Under the pieces are notes generated by a model that was given only the letters and a program-made list of their open reading frames with translations, was not told the DNA's origin and searched no databases. Positions 34,896 to 45,676 of a DNA stretch of 64,000 nt are shown piece after piece (the first letter of the stretch is position 1; each line of letters opens with the position of its first letter). This stretch comes from Microbacterium sp. RU33B (GTDB lineage: Bacteria; Actinomycetota; Actinomycetes; Actinomycetales; Microbacteriaceae). The position numbers were made by a program, and so were the translations under genes. Location: positions 62,001 through 126,000 of the forward strand of contig NZ_FTPO01000003.1 in NCBI RefSeq assembly GCF_900155915.1, given 5' to 3'.

Positions 34896-35558
34896 ATGGC
34901 TGACTCGACTCTCGCGCTCGACGTCCGCAAGGCCGACGGCACGGCGGCTGGCTCGGTCCAGCTCCCGGCGTCGCTCTTCGACGTCAAGACGAACATCCCG
35001 CTGATCCACCAGGTCGTCGTCGCGCAGCTCGCGGCGGCCCGCCAGGGAACCCACTCGACCAAGCGTCGCGGTGAGGTCTCGGGCGCCGGCCGCAAGCCCT
35101 TCAAGCAGAAGGGCACGGGTAACGCCCGTCAGGGCTCGATCCGCGCGCCGCACATGACCGGCGGTGGCATCGTGCACGGCCCGAAGCCCCGCGACTACTC
35201 GCAGCGCACGCCCAAGAAGATGGTCGCCGCTGCTCTGCTCGGCGCGCTGAGCGACCGCGCACGCGGCTCGCGTCTGCACGTCATCGAGTCCTTCGCCATC
35301 GAGGGCGCGCCCTCGACGAAGGCCGCGAACACCGTGCTGACCGATCTCGGAGCGATCAAGAACGTCCTGGTCGTCATCGAGCGCGGTGACGACGTCACGA
35401 CCAAGAGCGTGCGCAACCTCGCGTACGTGCACGTCCTGACGTTCGACCAGCTCAACGCCTACGACGTGCTCGTCTCGGACGACATCGTCTTCACCCAGGC
35501 CGCCTACGAAGCGTTCGTCGCATCGAAGGCCGGCGAAACTTCGGAGGTCTCGGCATGA
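34896..35558 (+). CDS. rplD: 50S ribosomal protein L4
   Basis: This protein of about 220 aa lines the exit tunnel with its extended loop ([20 protein letters not shown]). In enterobacteria it represses the S10 operon through the leader. ATG 34896 gives the [10 protein letters not shown] opening; an upstream ATG at 34884 in frame would add four residues and overlap rplC. It overlaps rplW by ATGA. Confidence 0.97.
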   Translation: MADSTLALDVRKADGTAAGSVQLPASLFDVKTNIPLIHQVVVAQLAAARQGTHSTKRRGEVSGAGRKPFKQKGTGNARQGSIRAPHMTGGGIVHGPKPRDYSQRTPKKMVAAALLGALSDRARGSRLHVIESFAIEGAPSTKAANTVLTDLGAIKNVLVVIERGDDVTTKSVRNLAYVHVLTFDQLNAYDVLVSDDIVFTQAAYEAFVASKAGETSEVSA

Positions 35559-35860
35559 CCGCCCCCATCGTCAACAAGGACCCGCGCGACATCATCCTGA
35601 AGCCGGTCGTCTCCGAGAAGAGCTACGGGCTCATCGACGAGGGCAAGTACACGTTCCTCGTGGACCCCCGCGCGACCAAGACCGAGATCAAGCTCGCCAT
35701 CGAGAAGATCTTCGGCGTAAAGGTCGCATCGGTCAACACGATCAACCGCGTCGGCAAGTCCCGCCGCACCCGCTTCGGCGCAGGCAAGCGCAAGGACACC
35801 AAGCGCGCCATCGTCTCGCTCAAGTCGGGCACGATCGACATCTTCACGGCAGTCGGCTGA
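35555..35860 (+). CDS. rplW: 50S ribosomal protein L23
   Basis: At 101 aa this is ordinary. L23 lies at the tunnel exit and docks trigger factor and SRP. Recognised by [17 protein letters not shown] and [21 protein letters not shown] overlap with rplD. Confidence 0.97.
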   Translation: MTAPIVNKDPRDIILKPVVSEKSYGLIDEGKYTFLVDPRATKTEIKLAIEKIFGVKVASVNTINRVGKSRRTRFGAGKRKDTKRAIVSLKSGTIDIFTAVG

Positions 35861-35886
35861 CGGTCGGAACAGAGGACTAGAGAACA

Positions 35887-36726
35887 ATGGCAATTCGCAA
35901 GTACAAGCCCACGACCCCGGGTCGCCGCGGTTCGTCGGTGTCCGACTTCGCCGAGATCACCCGATCGACGCCCGAGAAGTCGCTCCTTCGCCCGCTGTCC
36001 AAGACCGGTGGCCGCAACAACCAGGGTCGCATCACCACGCGTCACATCGGCGGTGGCCACAAGCGTCAGTACCGCGTCATCGACTTCCGTCGCAATGACA
36101 AGGACGGCATCGACGCCAAGGTCGCCCACATCGAGTACGACCCCAACCGCACCGCGCGCATCGCGCTCCTGCACTACGCGGACGGCGAGAAGCGCTACAT
36201 CATCGCGCCGAACAAGCTGTCGCAGGGCGATGTCGTGGAGTCGGGTGCATCGGCTGACATCAAGCCGGGCAACAACCTCCCGCTGAAGAACATCCCCACC
36301 GGTACCGTGATCCACGCGATCGAGCTCCGCCCCGGCGGCGGCGCGAAGCTGGCACGTTCGGCGGGCGTCTCGGTGCGACTCGTCGCCAAGGACGGCCCCT
36401 ACGCCCAGCTGCGTCTCCCCTCGGGCGAGATCCGCAACGTGGACGCACGCTGCCGCGCGACGATCGGCGAGGTCGGCAACGCCGAGCAGTCGAACATCAA
36501 CTGGGGCAAGGCCGGCCGCAACCGCTGGAAGGGCATCCGCCCGACCGTCCGCGGTGTCGCGATGAACCCGGTCGACCACCCGCACGGTGGTGGTGAGGGC
36601 AAGACCTCCGGTGGCCGTCACCCCGTCACCCCTTGGGGCCAGGCTGAGGGTCGCACCCGCCACGCCAACAAGGAGAGCGACAAGTACATCGTCCGCCGTC
36701 GCAACGCCGGCAAGAAGCGCAAGTAG
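35887..36726 (+). CDS. rplB: 50S ribosomal protein L2
   Basis: At 279 aa this is normal. L2 is needed for subunit joining and peptidyl transfer. The conserved [13 protein letters not shown] segment with its key His is intact near residue 230, and the C-terminus is Lys/Arg-rich. 26 nt after rplW with AGAGGA before the ATG. Confidence 0.98.
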   Translation: MAIRKYKPTTPGRRGSSVSDFAEITRSTPEKSLLRPLSKTGGRNNQGRITTRHIGGGHKRQYRVIDFRRNDKDGIDAKVAHIEYDPNRTARIALLHYADGEKRYIIAPNKLSQGDVVESGASADIKPGNNLPLKNIPTGTVIHAIELRPGGGAKLARSAGVSVRLVAKDGPYAQLRLPSGEIRNVDARCRATIGEVGNAEQSNINWGKAGRNRWKGIRPTVRGVAMNPVDHPHGGGEGKTSGGRHPVTPWGQAEGRTRHANKESDKYIVRRRNAGKKRK

Positions 36727-36738
36727 GAGTAGAGGAAG

Positions 36739-37020
36739 ATGCCTCGCAGCCTTAAGAAGGGCCCCTTCGTCGACGAGCACCTGCTTCGCAAGGTCGTCGT
36801 CCAGAACGAAGCCGGTACCAAGAACGTCATCAAGACCTGGTCACGTCGCTCGATGATCATCCCGGCCATGCTGGGACACACCATCGCGGTACACGACGGT
36901 CGCAAGCACATCCCCGTGTTCGTGAGCGAGACCATGGTCGGTCACAAACTGGGCGAATTCGCGCCCACCCGCACCTTCCGCGGCCACGTGAAGGACGACA
37001 AGAAGGGCCGCCGCCGCTGA
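36739..37020 (+). CDS. rpsS: 30S ribosomal protein S19
   Basis: At 93 aa this is normal. S19 contacts S13 in the 30S head. It opens [16 protein letters not shown] and contains [19 protein letters not shown], both diagnostic. 12 nt after rplB. Confidence 0.98.
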   Translation: MPRSLKKGPFVDEHLLRKVVVQNEAGTKNVIKTWSRRSMIIPAMLGHTIAVHDGRKHIPVFVSETMVGHKLGEFAPTRTFRGHVKDDKKGRRR

Positions 37021-37045
37021 CGCGGGGGCGCAAGAGGAGAGAGAA

Positions 37046-37444
37046 ATGGTGGAGTCCATCGCACGCGTGCGACACATCCGCGTGACCCCTCAGAAGGCTC
37101 GTCGTGTCGTCGCGCTCATCAAGGGGAAGCAGGCCGAAGAGGCCCTCGCGATCCTGAAGTTCGCGCCGCAGAGCGCCAGCGAGCCGATCTACAAGCTCGT
37201 CGCGTCGGCCATGGCCAACGCACGGGTGAAGGCCGACAAGGACGGCGAGTACCTCGACGAGCAGGACCTGTACGTGGCGAACGCCTATGTCGACGAGGGC
37301 ACGACGCTCAAGCGTTTCCGCCCCCGCGCACAGGGCCGCGCGTTCCAGATCAAGAAGCGCACGAGCCACATCACGGTCGTGCTCTCGACGCCCGAGGTCG
37401 CTGACGCGGCACCGGCACCCAAGACCAAGAAGGCGAGCAAGTAA
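37046..37444 (+). CDS. rplV: 50S ribosomal protein L22
   Basis: At 132 aa, L22 has the tunnel-lining beta-hairpin region [17 protein letters not shown]. The C-terminus adds an Ala/Pro/Lys tail ([11 protein letters not shown]) beyond the usual end, one of several such tails in this cluster. Its stop shares the A of the rpsC ATG. Confidence 0.97.
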   Translation: MVESIARVRHIRVTPQKARRVVALIKGKQAEEALAILKFAPQSASEPIYKLVASAMANARVKADKDGEYLDEQDLYVANAYVDEGTTLKRFRPRAQGRAFQIKKRTSHITVVLSTPEVADAAPAPKTKKASK

Positions 37445-38205
37445 TGGGACAGAAGGTAAACCCCTACGGCTTCCGCCTCGGCATCACCACGGACCACGTG
37501 TCGCGGTGGTTCTCGGATTCGACGAAGCCGGGCCAGCGCTACGCCGACTACGTCGCCGAGGACATCAAGATCCGGAAGCTGCTCCAGAAGCAGCTCGACC
37601 GTGCCGGTGTGAGCAACATCGAGATCGAGCGCACGCGTGACCGCGTCCGCGTCGACATCCACACCGCCCGTCCGGGCATCGTGATCGGCCGCCGCGGCGC
37701 CGAGGCCGAGCGCATCCGCGCCGACCTCGAGAAGCTCACCGGCAAGCAGATCCAGCTCAACATCCTCGAGGTCAAGAACCCCGAGGCCGACGCTCAGCTC
37801 GTCGCGCAGGGCATCGCCGAGCAGCTCTCTGCTCGTGTGGCGTTCCGTCGCGCGATGCGCAAGGGTCTGCAGGGCGCTCAGCGCGCCGGCGCCAAGGGCG
37901 TCCGCATCCAGGTCTCCGGCCGCCTCGGCGGCGCCGAGATGAGCCGTTCGGAGTTCTACCGCGAGGGTCGTGTGCCGCTGCACACGCTGCGCGCGAACAT
38001 CGACTACGGCTTCTACGAGGCCAAGACCACCTTCGGCCGCATCGGCGTGAAGGTCTGGATCTACAAGGGCGACCTCACCAACAAGGAGCTCGCTCGCGAG
38101 CAGGCCAACGCACCGAAGGCACCCCGTGGTCGCGATGACCGTGGCGGCGACCGTCGTCGTGGCCCCCGCAACGATGCCCCCGTGGCAGAAGGAGCGTCGG
38201 CGTAA
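37444..38205 (+). CDS. rpsC: 30S ribosomal protein S3
   Basis: At 253 aa, S3 forms the mRNA entry helicase with S4 and S5. The KH domain loop [12 protein letters not shown] is intact. The C-terminal 35 residues are an Arg/Asp/Gly-rich low-complexity tail. Overlaps rplV and rplP by one base at each end, so the three are translationally coupled. Confidence 0.98.
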   Translation: MGQKVNPYGFRLGITTDHVSRWFSDSTKPGQRYADYVAEDIKIRKLLQKQLDRAGVSNIEIERTRDRVRVDIHTARPGIVIGRRGAEAERIRADLEKLTGKQIQLNILEVKNPEADAQLVAQGIAEQLSARVAFRRAMRKGLQGAQRAGAKGVRIQVSGRLGGAEMSRSEFYREGRVPLHTLRANIDYGFYEAKTTFGRIGVKVWIYKGDLTNKELAREQANAPKAPRGRDDRGGDRRRGPRNDAPVAEGASA

Positions 38206-38624
38206 TGCTCATCCCCCGCAAGGTCAAGCACCGTAAGCAGCACCACCCCGGCCGTTCCGGCCAGGCCACCGGTGGCACGAAGGTCTCGTTCGGCGAGTTC
38301 GGCATCCAGGCGCTCACGCCGGCGTATGTCACCAACCGCCAGATCGAGTCCGCTCGTATCGCGATGACCCGTCACATCAAGCGCGGTGGAAAGGTGTGGA
38401 TCAACATCTACCCCGATCGCCCGCTGACCAAGAAGCCTGCCGAGACCCGCATGGGTTCCGGTAAGGGTTCGCCCGAGTGGTGGGTCGCCAACGTCAAGCC
38501 GGGTCGCGTCCTCTTCGAGGTCGCGGGTGTCGACGAGCAGCTCGCTCGTGAGGCACTGACCCGTGCAATCCACAAGCTGCCCCTGAAGGCACGCATCATC
38601 AAGCGCGAGGAGGGCGACGCATAA
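38205..38624 (+). CDS. rplP: 50S ribosomal protein L16
   Basis: At 139 aa this is normal. L16 sits near the A site. It starts [15 protein letters not shown] and has the conserved [19 protein letters not shown] loop. Overlaps rpsC and rpmC by one base. Confidence 0.98.
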   Translation: MLIPRKVKHRKQHHPGRSGQATGGTKVSFGEFGIQALTPAYVTNRQIESARIAMTRHIKRGGKVWINIYPDRPLTKKPAETRMGSGKGSPEWWVANVKPGRVLFEVAGVDEQLAREALTRAIHKLPLKARIIKREEGDA

Positions 38625-38938
38625 TGGCGCTCGGCACCAAGACGCTCGCCCCGAGCGAGCTCGACACGTTCGAAGACCAGCGCCTCGTCGAGGAGCTGCG
38701 CAAGGCCAAGGAAGAGCTGTTCAACCTGCGCTTCCAGTCGGCCACCGGCCAGCTCGACAGCCACGGACGCATCCGCGCCGTGAAGCGCGACATCGCGCGG
38801 CTGTACACCGTGATCCGTGAGCGCGAGCTCGGCATCCGTGCCACGCCCGCTCCCGTTGAGGTCGCGACGAAGGCGAAGAAGACGAAGGCCAAGAAGGCGG
38901 ATGCCGCTGACGAGGCCGTGAAGGAAGAGGCCGAGTGA
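38624..38938 (+). CDS. rpmC: 50S ribosomal protein L29 with Lys/Ala/Glu tail
   Basis: At 104 aa this is longer than the usual 60-70. The L29 core ([21 protein letters not shown]) occupies residues about 1-80, and the rest is a Lys/Ala tail ending acidic ([20 protein letters not shown], beginning near 85). Overlaps the rpsQ start by one base. Confidence 0.96.
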   Translation: MALGTKTLAPSELDTFEDQRLVEELRKAKEELFNLRFQSATGQLDSHGRIRAVKRDIARLYTVIRERELGIRATPAPVEVATKAKKTKAKKADAADEAVKEEAE

Positions 38939-39324
38939 TGGCTGAGACCACTGAGAAGAAGCCTGCTGCGAAGAAGGCCCCGGCCAAGAAGGCCGCGGCG
39001 GTCGTCGAGACGGTCGAGCCCACCCAGGCCGCCGGCCACGAGTCGTCGGCGCACGATGTGCGCGACGCCGACGCGCGCGGCTACCGCAAGTCGCGTCGCG
39101 GCTACGTCGTCAGCGACAAGATGGACAAGACGATCGTCGTCGAGGTCGAGGACCGCGTGAAGCACCCCCTCTACGGCAAGGTCATCCGTCGCACGTCCAA
39201 GGTCAAGGCGCACGACGAGGGCAACACTGCCGGCATCGGCGACCTCGTCCTCATCAACGAGACCCGTCCGCTGAGCGCCACCAAGCGCTGGCGCCTGGTC
39301 GAGATCCTCGAGAAGGCCAAGTAA
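38938..39324 (+). CDS. rpsQ: 30S ribosomal protein S17 with N-terminal extension
   Basis: This protein of about 128 aa carries the S17 core ([20 protein letters not shown] onward) in residues about 50-128. It is preceded by an extension with [11 protein letters not shown] repeats and a variable linker. ATG 38938 overlaps the rpmC stop; GTG 38935 is also in frame. Confidence 0.95.
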   Translation: MAETTEKKPAAKKAPAKKAAAVVETVEPTQAAGHESSAHDVRDADARGYRKSRRGYVVSDKMDKTIVVEVEDRVKHPLYGKVIRRTSKVKAHDEGNTAGIGDLVLINETRPLSATKRWRLVEILEKAK

Positions 39325-39358
39325 GGCCTCGGCCTTCTTGGAACCCAGGGAGTAACAA

Positions 39359-39727
39359 GTGATTCAGAACGAATCCCGCCTGAAGGTCGCCGACAACACC
39401 GGCGCGAAGGAGCTGCTCACCATCCGTGTGCTCGGTGGGTCGAACCGCCGCTACGCCGGTCTCGGTGACGTCATCGTCGCAACGGTCAAGGACGCGATCC
39501 CCGGCGGCAACGTCAAGAAGGGCGACGTGGTCAAGGCTGTCGTCGTCCGTGTCGTGAAGCAGACCCGCCGTCCCGACGGCTCTTACATCAAGTTCGACGA
39601 GAACGCCGCCGTGATCCTGAAGAACGACGGGGAGCCCCGCGGCACCCGCATCTTCGGACCCGTCGGTCGTGAGCTTCGTGACAAGAAGTTCATGAAGATC
39701 GTCTCGCTCGCCCCGGAGGTCATTTGA
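39359..39727 (+). CDS. rplN: 50S ribosomal protein L14
   Basis: At 122 aa this is normal. L14 forms intersubunit bridges. It opens [20 protein letters not shown] from a GTG and contains [27 protein letters not shown] ribosome site precedes the start; the 34-nt gap after rpsQ holds a small GGCCTC/GGCC element. Confidence 0.98.
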   Translation: MIQNESRLKVADNTGAKELLTIRVLGGSNRRYAGLGDVIVATVKDAIPGGNVKKGDVVKAVVVRVVKQTRRPDGSYIKFDENAAVILKNDGEPRGTRIFGPVGRELRDKKFMKIVSLAPEVI

Positions 39728-39729
39728 TC

Positions 39730-40089
39730 ATGGCGAAAATCAAGAAGGGTGACCTCGTTCAGGTCATCACGGGCGCGAAGCCCGAGCGTGGCGGAGACCG
39801 CGGCAAGCAGGGCAAGGTCCTCGAGGTCCTCGCCGAGCGCAACCGCGTCATCGTCGAAGGCGTGAACTACGTCACGAAGCACAACCGCGTCGGCCAGTCG
39901 CAGCGCGGCACCAAGACGGGCGGCATCGAGACGATGGAAGCCCCGATCCACATCTCCAACGTCGCACTCGTCGACCCCTCGACCAAGAAGCCGACCCGCG
40001 TCGGACACCGGGTCGAGGAGCAGACGAAGGACGGCGTGAAGCGCACGGTCCGCGTGCGCTACGCGAAGAAGTCAGGCAAGGACCTCTGA
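39730..40089 (+). CDS. rplX: 50S ribosomal protein L24
   Basis: This protein of about 119 aa is an assembly initiator. It starts [21 protein letters not shown] with the KOW motif [14 protein letters not shown] 39730 is preferred over an in-frame TTG at 39724 that overlaps the rplN stop. Its stop shares a base with the rplE ATG. Confidence 0.96.
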   Translation: MAKIKKGDLVQVITGAKPERGGDRGKQGKVLEVLAERNRVIVEGVNYVTKHNRVGQSQRGTKTGGIETMEAPIHISNVALVDPSTKKPTRVGHRVEEQTKDGVKRTVRVRYAKKSGKDL

Positions 40090-40679
40090 TGAGCACCGAC
40101 ACTGCCGCGGTGGCTGGCAAGATCCAGCCCCGCCTGAAGCAGAAGTACAACGACGAGATCAAGAAGGCGATGCAGGAGGAGTTCTCCTACGGCAACGTCA
40201 TGCAGATCCCGCGCCTGGTCAAGGTCGTCGTCAACACCGGCGTCGGCGAGGCCGCTCGCGACAGCAAGGTGATCGATGGTGCGGTCGACGACCTCACCAA
40301 GATCACGGGCCAGAAGCCCATCGTCACGAAGGCCCGCAAGTCGATCGCGCAGTTCAAGCTCCGTGAGGGCCAGCCCATCGGCGCGCACGTCACGCTGCGC
40401 GGCGACCGTGCCTGGGAGTTCGTCGATCGCCTCGTGAACCTCGCGCTGCCCCGCATCCGCGACTTCCGCGGCCTGTCGCCGAAGCAGTTCGACGGCAACG
40501 GCAACTACACGTTCGGTCTCCAGGAGCAGTCCGTGTTCCACGAGATCAACCAGGACAAGATCGACCGCGTCCGCGGATTCGACATCACCGTCGTCACCAC
40601 GGCCAAGACGGATGCCGAAGGCCGCGCCCTGCTGCGCGCACTCGGCTTCCCGTTCCAGGCCGAGGCCGAGAAGTCCTGA
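40089..40679 (+). CDS. rplE: 50S ribosomal protein L5
   Basis: At 196 aa this is normal. L5 binds 5S rRNA. Typical segments are [18 protein letters not shown] and [19 protein letters not shown]. The S14 gene, which usually follows in the spc operon, is missing: only 91 nt separate L5 from S8. Confidence 0.98.
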   Translation: MSTDTAAVAGKIQPRLKQKYNDEIKKAMQEEFSYGNVMQIPRLVKVVVNTGVGEAARDSKVIDGAVDDLTKITGQKPIVTKARKSIAQFKLREGQPIGAHVTLRGDRAWEFVDRLVNLALPRIRDFRGLSPKQFDGNGNYTFGLQEQSVFHEINQDKIDRVRGFDITVVTTAKTDAEGRALLRALGFPFQAEAEKS

Positions 40680-40770
40680 CCCACGACGTCCCCGGTTCCG
40701 CCGGGGTCATCATCGAAGGTCGTCTGCCCTGTAACGGCAGCCGAAACCTCATGAACGAAGGAACCAACAC

Positions 40771-41169
40771 ATGACAATGACAGACCCGGTCGCAGATATG
40801 CTGACCCGGCTGCGCAACGCGAACTCGGCGCACCACGACTCCGTGTCGATGCCGAGCTCCAAGCTCAAGACGCACATCGCCCAGATCCTCAAGCAGGAGG
40901 GCTACATCGCCGAGTGGGCCGTCTCCGACGCCCGCGTCGGGGAGACCCTCACGCTCACGCTGAAGTACGGCCCGAACCGCGAGCGGTCGATCGCCGGCAT
41001 CAAGCGCGTGTCGAAGCCCGGCCTCCGCGTCTACTCGAAGTCGACCGAGATCCCCACCGTCCTCGGTGGCCTCGGCGTCGCGATCCTGTCCACCTCCTCC
41101 GGTCTTCTGACCGACCGGCAGGCCGAGCAGAAGGGCGTGGGCGGAGAAGTCCTCGCCTACGTGTGGTGA
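40771..41169 (+). CDS. rpsH: 30S ribosomal protein S8
   Basis: At 132 aa this is normal. S8 is a central-domain 16S binder and the spc repressor in enterobacteria. It starts [17 protein letters not shown] and ends GGEVLAYVW, both diagnostic. ATG 40771 follows GAAGGA; ATG 40777 is an alternative. The 91-nt upstream gap includes CCCCGGTTCCGCCGGGG, a possible hairpin. Confidence 0.97.
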   Translation: MTMTDPVADMLTRLRNANSAHHDSVSMPSSKLKTHIAQILKQEGYIAEWAVSDARVGETLTLTLKYGPNRERSIAGIKRVSKPGLRVYSKSTEIPTVLGGLGVAILSTSSGLLTDRQAEQKGVGGEVLAYVW

Positions 41170-41175
41170 TCTGAC

Positions 41176-41712
41176 ATGTCACGAATCGGACGTCTGCCGA
41201 TCGACATCCCCGCCGGAGTGACCATCACGGTCGACGGCCAGGATGTCGTGGTCAAGGGACCCAAGGGCGAGCTCGCGCTCGCCGTCTCGCGCCCCATCGA
41301 GGTCACCCTCGAAGAGGCTCAGGTGCTCGTCACGCGCCCCGACGACGAGCGCGAATCGCGCTCGCTGCACGGCCTGACCCGCACGCTCATCAACAACAAC
41401 ATCATCGGTGTCACCCAGGGCTACACCAAGGGCCTCGAGGTCGTCGGTACGGGTTACCGCGTGGCGCAGAAGGGTGACTCGGTCGAGTTCGCCCTCGGCT
41501 TCTCGCACCCCGTGCTCGTCGAGCCGCCCGCAGGGATCACCTTCACGGTCGAGGGCAACAACAAGCTCACCGTGAGCGGCATCGACAAGCAGGCCGTCGG
41601 CGAGGCGGCCGCGAACATCCGCAAGATCCGCAAGCCCGAGCCCTACAAGGGCAAGGGTGTGCGGTACGCCGGCGAGGTCGTTCGTCGCAAGGCCGGAAAG
41701 AGTGGTAAGTAA
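41176..41712 (+). CDS. rplF: 50S ribosomal protein L6
   Basis: At 178 aa this is normal. L6 supports the factor-binding site. It starts [15 protein letters not shown] and ends with the conserved [20 protein letters not shown]. 6 nt after rpsH and 2 nt before rplR. Confidence 0.98.
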   Translation: MSRIGRLPIDIPAGVTITVDGQDVVVKGPKGELALAVSRPIEVTLEEAQVLVTRPDDERESRSLHGLTRTLINNNIIGVTQGYTKGLEVVGTGYRVAQKGDSVEFALGFSHPVLVEPPAGITFTVEGNNKLTVSGIDKQAVGEAAANIRKIRKPEPYKGKGVRYAGEVVRRKAGKSGK

Positions 41713-41714
41713 GC

Positions 41715-42074
41715 ATGGCCGTGAAGTCAAAGACTGACGCACGTTCGCGTCGTCACGCCCGTCTTCGCAAGAAGATCGTCGGCACCGCCGAGCGTCCGCG
41801 CCTCGTGGTGACGCGCTCCGCCCGCCACGTGTTCGTCCAGCTCGTCGACGACAGCCAGGGTCACACCGTGGCCTCGGCGTCGACGCTCGAGACGGACCTC
41901 CGCGGGTTCGACGGCGACAAGACCGCCAAGGCGCGCAAGGTCGGCGAGCTCGTCGCCGAGCGCGCGAAGGCCGCCGGTGTCTCGGATGCCGTGTTCGACC
42001 GTGGTGGCAACCGCTACGCGGGTCGTGTCGCGGCGATCGCCGACGGCGCCCGCGAGGGAGGTCTGAACCTGTGA
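41715..42074 (+). CDS. rplR: 50S ribosomal protein L18
   Basis: At 119 aa this is normal. L18 carries 5S rRNA with L5. It contains [20 protein letters not shown] and ends with [20 protein letters not shown], split by usual conserved residues. Its stop overlaps the rpsE GTG. Confidence 0.97.
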   Translation: MAVKSKTDARSRRHARLRKKIVGTAERPRLVVTRSARHVFVQLVDDSQGHTVASASTLETDLRGFDGDKTAKARKVGELVAERAKAAGVSDAVFDRGGNRYAGRVAAIADGAREGGLNL

Positions 42075-42784
42075 GTGACAACAAGGAGAACGAAGTGACC
42101 GACGCGACGCAGGCTTCTGCGCCCGAGGCGGCGCAGGCAGCTGCGCCCGAGACGGCGCAGACCGAGCGCGAGCGCGAGCCCCGCCGCGGTGGGCGCGAGC
42201 GCAACCAGAACCAGCGTGACCGCGGTTCGCGCGATGCCGACAAGAGCCAGTTCCTGGAGCGCGTCGTCACGATCAATCGCGTCTCGAAGGTCGTCAAGGG
42301 CGGCCGTCGCTTCAGCTTCACGGCGCTCGTCGTCGTGGGCGACGGCAACGGCGTCGTCGGCGTCGGCTACGGCAAGGCGCGCGAGGTCCCCCTCGCCATC
42401 TCGAAGGGTGTCGAAGAGGCCAAGCGCAACTTCTTCCGCGTGCCCCGTGTCGGCTCGACGATCCCGCACCCCGTGCAGGGTGAGGCCGCTGCAGGCGTCG
42501 TCCTGCTTCGTCCCGCCGCCGGCGGTACCGGTGTCATCGCGGGTGGACCCGTCCGTGCGGTCCTCGAGTGCGCCGGCATCCACGATGTCCTGTCGAAGTC
42601 GCTCGGCTCGTCGAACACGATCAACATCGTGCACGCGACCGTCGCAGCGCTGAAGCAGCTCGAAGAGCCCCGCTCGGTCGCGGCTCGCCGTGGCCTGCCG
42701 TTCGACCAGGTGGCGCCCGCGCGTCTCGTGCGTGCGGAGGCCGACGCGGCCGAGGCCGCCCGTGCAGCGAAGGTTGGTGCCTGA
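42071..42784 (+). CDS. rpsE: 30S ribosomal protein S5 with N-terminal extension
   Basis: At 237 aa this is longer than the usual 165-200. S5 acts in decoding fidelity. The core starts [19 protein letters not shown], preceded by about 60 residues rich in Ala, Glu and Arg. Two starts are plausible: GTG 42071 (GGAGG 10 nt upstream, overlapping the rplR stop) and GTG 42095 (AAGGAG 6 nt upstream). I list the longer one. Confidence 0.95.
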   Translation: MSDNKENEVTDATQASAPEAAQAAAPETAQTEREREPRRGGRERNQNQRDRGSRDADKSQFLERVVTINRVSKVVKGGRRFSFTALVVVGDGNGVVGVGYGKAREVPLAISKGVEEAKRNFFRVPRVGSTIPHPVQGEAAAGVVLLRPAAGGTGVIAGGPVRAVLECAGIHDVLSKSLGSSNTINIVHATVAALKQLEEPRSVAARRGLPFDQVAPARLVRAEADAAEAARAAKVGA

Positions 42785-42969
42785 TGGCCGCGCGTCTCAA
42801 GGTGACCCAGGTCAAGTCCAAGGTGAGCGAGAAGCAGAACCAGCGTGACACGCTGCGTTCGCTCGGTCTGAAGCGGATCGGCGACTCGGTCGTCCGTCCG
42901 GATGACGCGCAGACGCGCGGCTACGTCAAGACCGTCGCGCACCTCGTGAAGGTTGAGGAGATCGACTGA
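42784..42969 (+). CDS. rpmD: 50S ribosomal protein L30
   Basis: At about 61 aa this is normal. It starts [20 protein letters not shown] with the L30 core [20 protein letters not shown] 42784 overlaps the rpsE stop, and its own stop overlaps rplO. Some bacteria lack L30; it is present here. Confidence 0.97.
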   Translation: MAARLKVTQVKSKVSEKQNQRDTLRSLGLKRIGDSVVRPDDAQTRGYVKTVAHLVKVEEID

Positions 42970-43580
42970 TGGCTGAGAAGGCCGAGAAGGCGACCGAAGA
43001 GGTCGTCGAGAAGAAGAGCACGACTGCCAAGAAGCCGGCTGCCAAGAAGACGGCTGCCGCCGACAAGGCTCCGGCCAAGACGGCTGCCGCCAAGGCTCCC
43101 GCCAAGAAGGCGGCGCCCAAGAAGGATGTCCCGGCAACGCGTCCGGGCGTCCTGAAGGTGCACCACCTGCGTCCCGTCCCCGGGTCCAACACCGCCAAGA
43201 CCCGCGTGGGTCGCGGTGAGGGCTCGAAGGGCAAGACGGCCGGTCGTGGCACCAAGGGCCAGAAGGCCCGCTACCAGGTCAAGGCCGGCTTCGAGGGTGG
43301 GCAGATGCCGCTGCACATGCGCACCCCGAAGCTCCGTGGCTTCAAGAACCCGTTCCGTGTGGAGTACCAGGTCGTGAACCTGGACAAGCTCTCCGAGCTC
43401 TACCCCGCCGGCGGAGACGTCACCGTGGGCGACCTCGTCGCCAAGGGTGCCGTCCGCAAGAACGAGAAGGTCAAGGTGCTCGGCACCGGAGACATCGCGG
43501 TCAAGCTCACTGTGTCGGTCGACAAGGTCTCGGGTTCCGCCGAGCAGAAGATCGTCGCTGCGGGCGGTTCCGTCAAGTAG
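42969..43580 (+). CDS. rplO: 50S ribosomal protein L15 with long Lys/Ala extension
   Basis: At 203 aa against the usual 145-150, this has an N-terminal extension of about 55 residues built of AAKK, PAKK and AAPKK units, much like that of S17. The L15 core starts [20 protein letters not shown] and includes [19 protein letters not shown]. Last gene of the S10-spc run; a strong hairpin follows before secY. Confidence 0.97.
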   Translation: MAEKAEKATEEVVEKKSTTAKKPAAKKTAAADKAPAKTAAAKAPAKKAAPKKDVPATRPGVLKVHHLRPVPGSNTAKTRVGRGEGSKGKTAGRGTKGQKARYQVKAGFEGGQMPLHMRTPKLRGFKNPFRVEYQVVNLDKLSELYPAGGDVTVGDLVAKGAVRKNEKVKVLGTGDIAVKLTVSVDKVSGSAEQKIVAAGGSVK

Positions 43581-43588
43581 TCAACGCG

Positions 43589-43616
43589 GTGGGGTCGGAG
43601 GCATCTCCGGCCCCAC
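43589..43616 (+). terminator. terminator after rplO
   Basis: GTGGGGTCGGAG and CTCCGGCCCCAC pair over 12 positions (one G-T) with a GCAT loop, 8 nt after the rplO stop. Confidence 0.8.
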
Positions 43617-43666
43617 TGTCGTTCCGGTCGCACACCACCGGCGCCGTCCGCGGCGGCGCGCTGGGT

Positions 43667-43672
43667 TACCCT
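43667..43672 (+). promoter_or_regulatory. putative -10 box of the secY operon
   Basis: TACCCT fits TANNNT and lies between the rplO terminator and secY; the -35 is not convincing. A separate promoter is expected given the terminator upstream. Confidence 0.35.
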
Positions 43673-43726
43673 GGTTGTCCGGGGACCACCGAGTGCACCG
43701 GAACCCCCCTTACTGGAGGCATCCAC

Positions 43727-45052
43727 TTGTTCAGCGCCATCGGGCGGGTCTTCCGTACACCCGACCTCCGTCGGAAGATCGCATTCACTCTGGGCATCAT
43801 CGTGCTCTACCGGCTCGGCGCGCACGTGCCGGCCCCGTTCGTCGACTTCCCGAACGTGCAGTCCTGTCTCGCCTCGAACTCCGGTACCGACGGCCTCCTG
43901 TCGCTGGTGAACCTGTTCTCGGGCGGCGCGCTGCTGCAGCTGTCGATCTTCGCGCTCGGCGTCATGCCGTACATCACCGCGACGATCATCGTCCAGCTGC
44001 TGCGCGTGGTCATCCCGCACTTCGAGACCCTCTACAAGGAGGGCCAGCAGGGGCAGTCCAAGCTCACGCAGTACACGCGCTACCTCACGATCGCCCTCGC
44101 GCTACTGCAGTCGACGACCCTCGTGACCGTCGCCCGCAGCGGCCAGCTCTTCGGGGTCACCGGCGTCCCCGAGTGCGAGCAGGTGCTGACGAACGACGTG
44201 TGGTGGGCCCAGCTGCTCATGATCATCACGATGACCGCCGGCACCGGCCTCATCATGTGGTTCGCCGAGCTCGTCACCGAGCGCGGCATCGGCAACGGCA
44301 TGTCGCTGCTCATCTTCACCTCGATCGCGGCGGCCTTCCCCGCCTCGATGTGGGCCATCTGGCAGTCCAACGGCTTCGAGGTGTTCCTCCTCGTGCTGGC
44401 CGTCGGCATCGTCGTCGTCGCCCTCGTGGTGTTCGTGGAGCAGTCGCAGCGTCGCATCCCCGTCCAGTACGCCAAGCGCATGGTCGGTCGTCGCACCTAC
44501 GGCGGAACGAACACCTACATCCCGATCAAGGTGAACATGGCCGGCGTCGTGCCCGTCATCTTCGCCTCGTCGCTGCTGTACATCCCGGCGCTCATCTCGC
44601 AGTTCAACCAGACTCCGGATGCCGACGGCAACGTTCCCGGATGGGTGGCGTGGATCCAGGCGTACCTGACGCAGGGCGACCACCCGCTGTACATGGCGCT
44701 GTACTTCCTGCTGATCGTCGGCTTCACCTACTTCTACGTCGCGATCACGTTCAACCCGGTCGAGGTCGCCGACAACATGAAGAAGTACGGCGGATTCATC
44801 CCCGGCATCCGTGCCGGTCGTCCGACCGCCGAATACCTCGACTACGTCCTGACGCGCATCACGCTGCCGGGCTCGATCTACCTGGGTCTCATCGCCCTGC
44901 TGCCGCTCATCGCGCTGGCCACCGTCGGTGCGAACCAGAACTTCCCGTTCGGCGGCGCCTCGATCCTCATCATCGTGGGCGTCGGTCTCGAGACGGTGAA
45001 GCAGATCGACGCGCAGCTGCAGCAGCGTCACTACGAAGGGCTCCTGCGATGA
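43727..45052 (+). CDS. secY: preprotein translocase subunit SecY
   Basis: This protein of about 441 aa is the channel of the Sec machinery, with ten predicted helices. It opens MFSAIGRVFRTPDLRRKIAF, has the plug region NLFSGGALLQLSIFALGVMPY and the C-terminal cytoplasmic QQRHYEGLLR. The start is a TTG at 43727, chosen because ACTGGAGG lies 7-8 nt upstream and it gives the family N-terminus. Its stop overlaps the adk ATG. Confidence 0.97.
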   Translation: MFSAIGRVFRTPDLRRKIAFTLGIIVLYRLGAHVPAPFVDFPNVQSCLASNSGTDGLLSLVNLFSGGALLQLSIFALGVMPYITATIIVQLLRVVIPHFETLYKEGQQGQSKLTQYTRYLTIALALLQSTTLVTVARSGQLFGVTGVPECEQVLTNDVWWAQLLMIITMTAGTGLIMWFAELVTERGIGNGMSLLIFTSIAAAFPASMWAIWQSNGFEVFLLVLAVGIVVVALVVFVEQSQRRIPVQYAKRMVGRRTYGGTNTYIPIKVNMAGVVPVIFASSLLYIPALISQFNQTPDADGNVPGWVAWIQAYLTQGDHPLYMALYFLLIVGFTYFYVAITFNPVEVADNMKKYGGFIPGIRAGRPTAEYLDYVLTRITLPGSIYLGLIALLPLIALATVGANQNFPFGGASILIIVGVGLETVKQIDAQLQQRHYEGLLR

Positions 45053-45675
45053 CGAACACCGCGCACGCTCACGACGGCCGCTCGCCGCGTCTGCTCATCG
45101 TCGGCCCCCAGGGCTCGGGCAAGGGCACGCAGGCTGCGCGCATCGGCGAGATCTTCGGCATCCCCGCGATCTCCACGGGCGACGTCTTCCGCGAGCACAT
45201 CAAGGGCGAGACCGACCTCGGCCTCCAGGTGAAGGCCGTCATCGAGAACGGCGACCTGGTGTCGGACGAGCTCACCTTCGAGGTGCTGCGCGACCGACTG
45301 AACCAGGGCGACACCGGACACGGGTTCCTCCTCGACGGCTTCCCGCGCAACCTCGCGCAGGTGAGTCTCCTCGACGGATTCCTCGTTCCCCGCGACGAGG
45401 CGATCGACGCGGTCATCGTCCTCGACGTCGCGCGCACGGTGAGCATCGACCGGCTGACGCGCCGCGCCTTCGAGCAGGGCCGCACGGACGACACCGAAGA
45501 GGTCATCGCCAACCGCCTGTCGATCTACGAGCGCGAGACCGAGCCGATCCTCGACGTGTACCGCGAACGCGGCATCGTCGACCTGATCGACGGCGTGGGA
45601 TCGCTCGACGCCGTGACAGACCGGATCGTCGCTGCTCTCGAGGCGCGCGGGATCGCCCGCGTCGCCGCCGCCTGA
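45049..45675 (+). CDS. adk: adenylate kinase
   Basis: This enzyme of about 208 aa converts ATP plus AMP to two ADP. It has P-loop GPQGSGKGTQAARIG, the AMP-binding STGDVFREHIKG, and DGFPRNLAQ. The lid is the short type without zinc Cys. A 15-residue N-terminal extension (MTNTAHAHDGRSPR) precedes the first strand. ATGA overlap with secY and 1-nt gap to map. Confidence 0.97.
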   Translation: MTNTAHAHDGRSPRLLIVGPQGSGKGTQAARIGEIFGIPAISTGDVFREHIKGETDLGLQVKAVIENGDLVSDELTFEVLRDRLNQGDTGHGFLLDGFPRNLAQVSLLDGFLVPRDEAIDAVIVLDVARTVSIDRLTRRAFEQGRTDDTEEVIANRLSIYERETEPILDVYRERGIVDLIDGVGSLDAVTDRIVAALEARGIARVAAA

Positions 45676-45676
45676 C

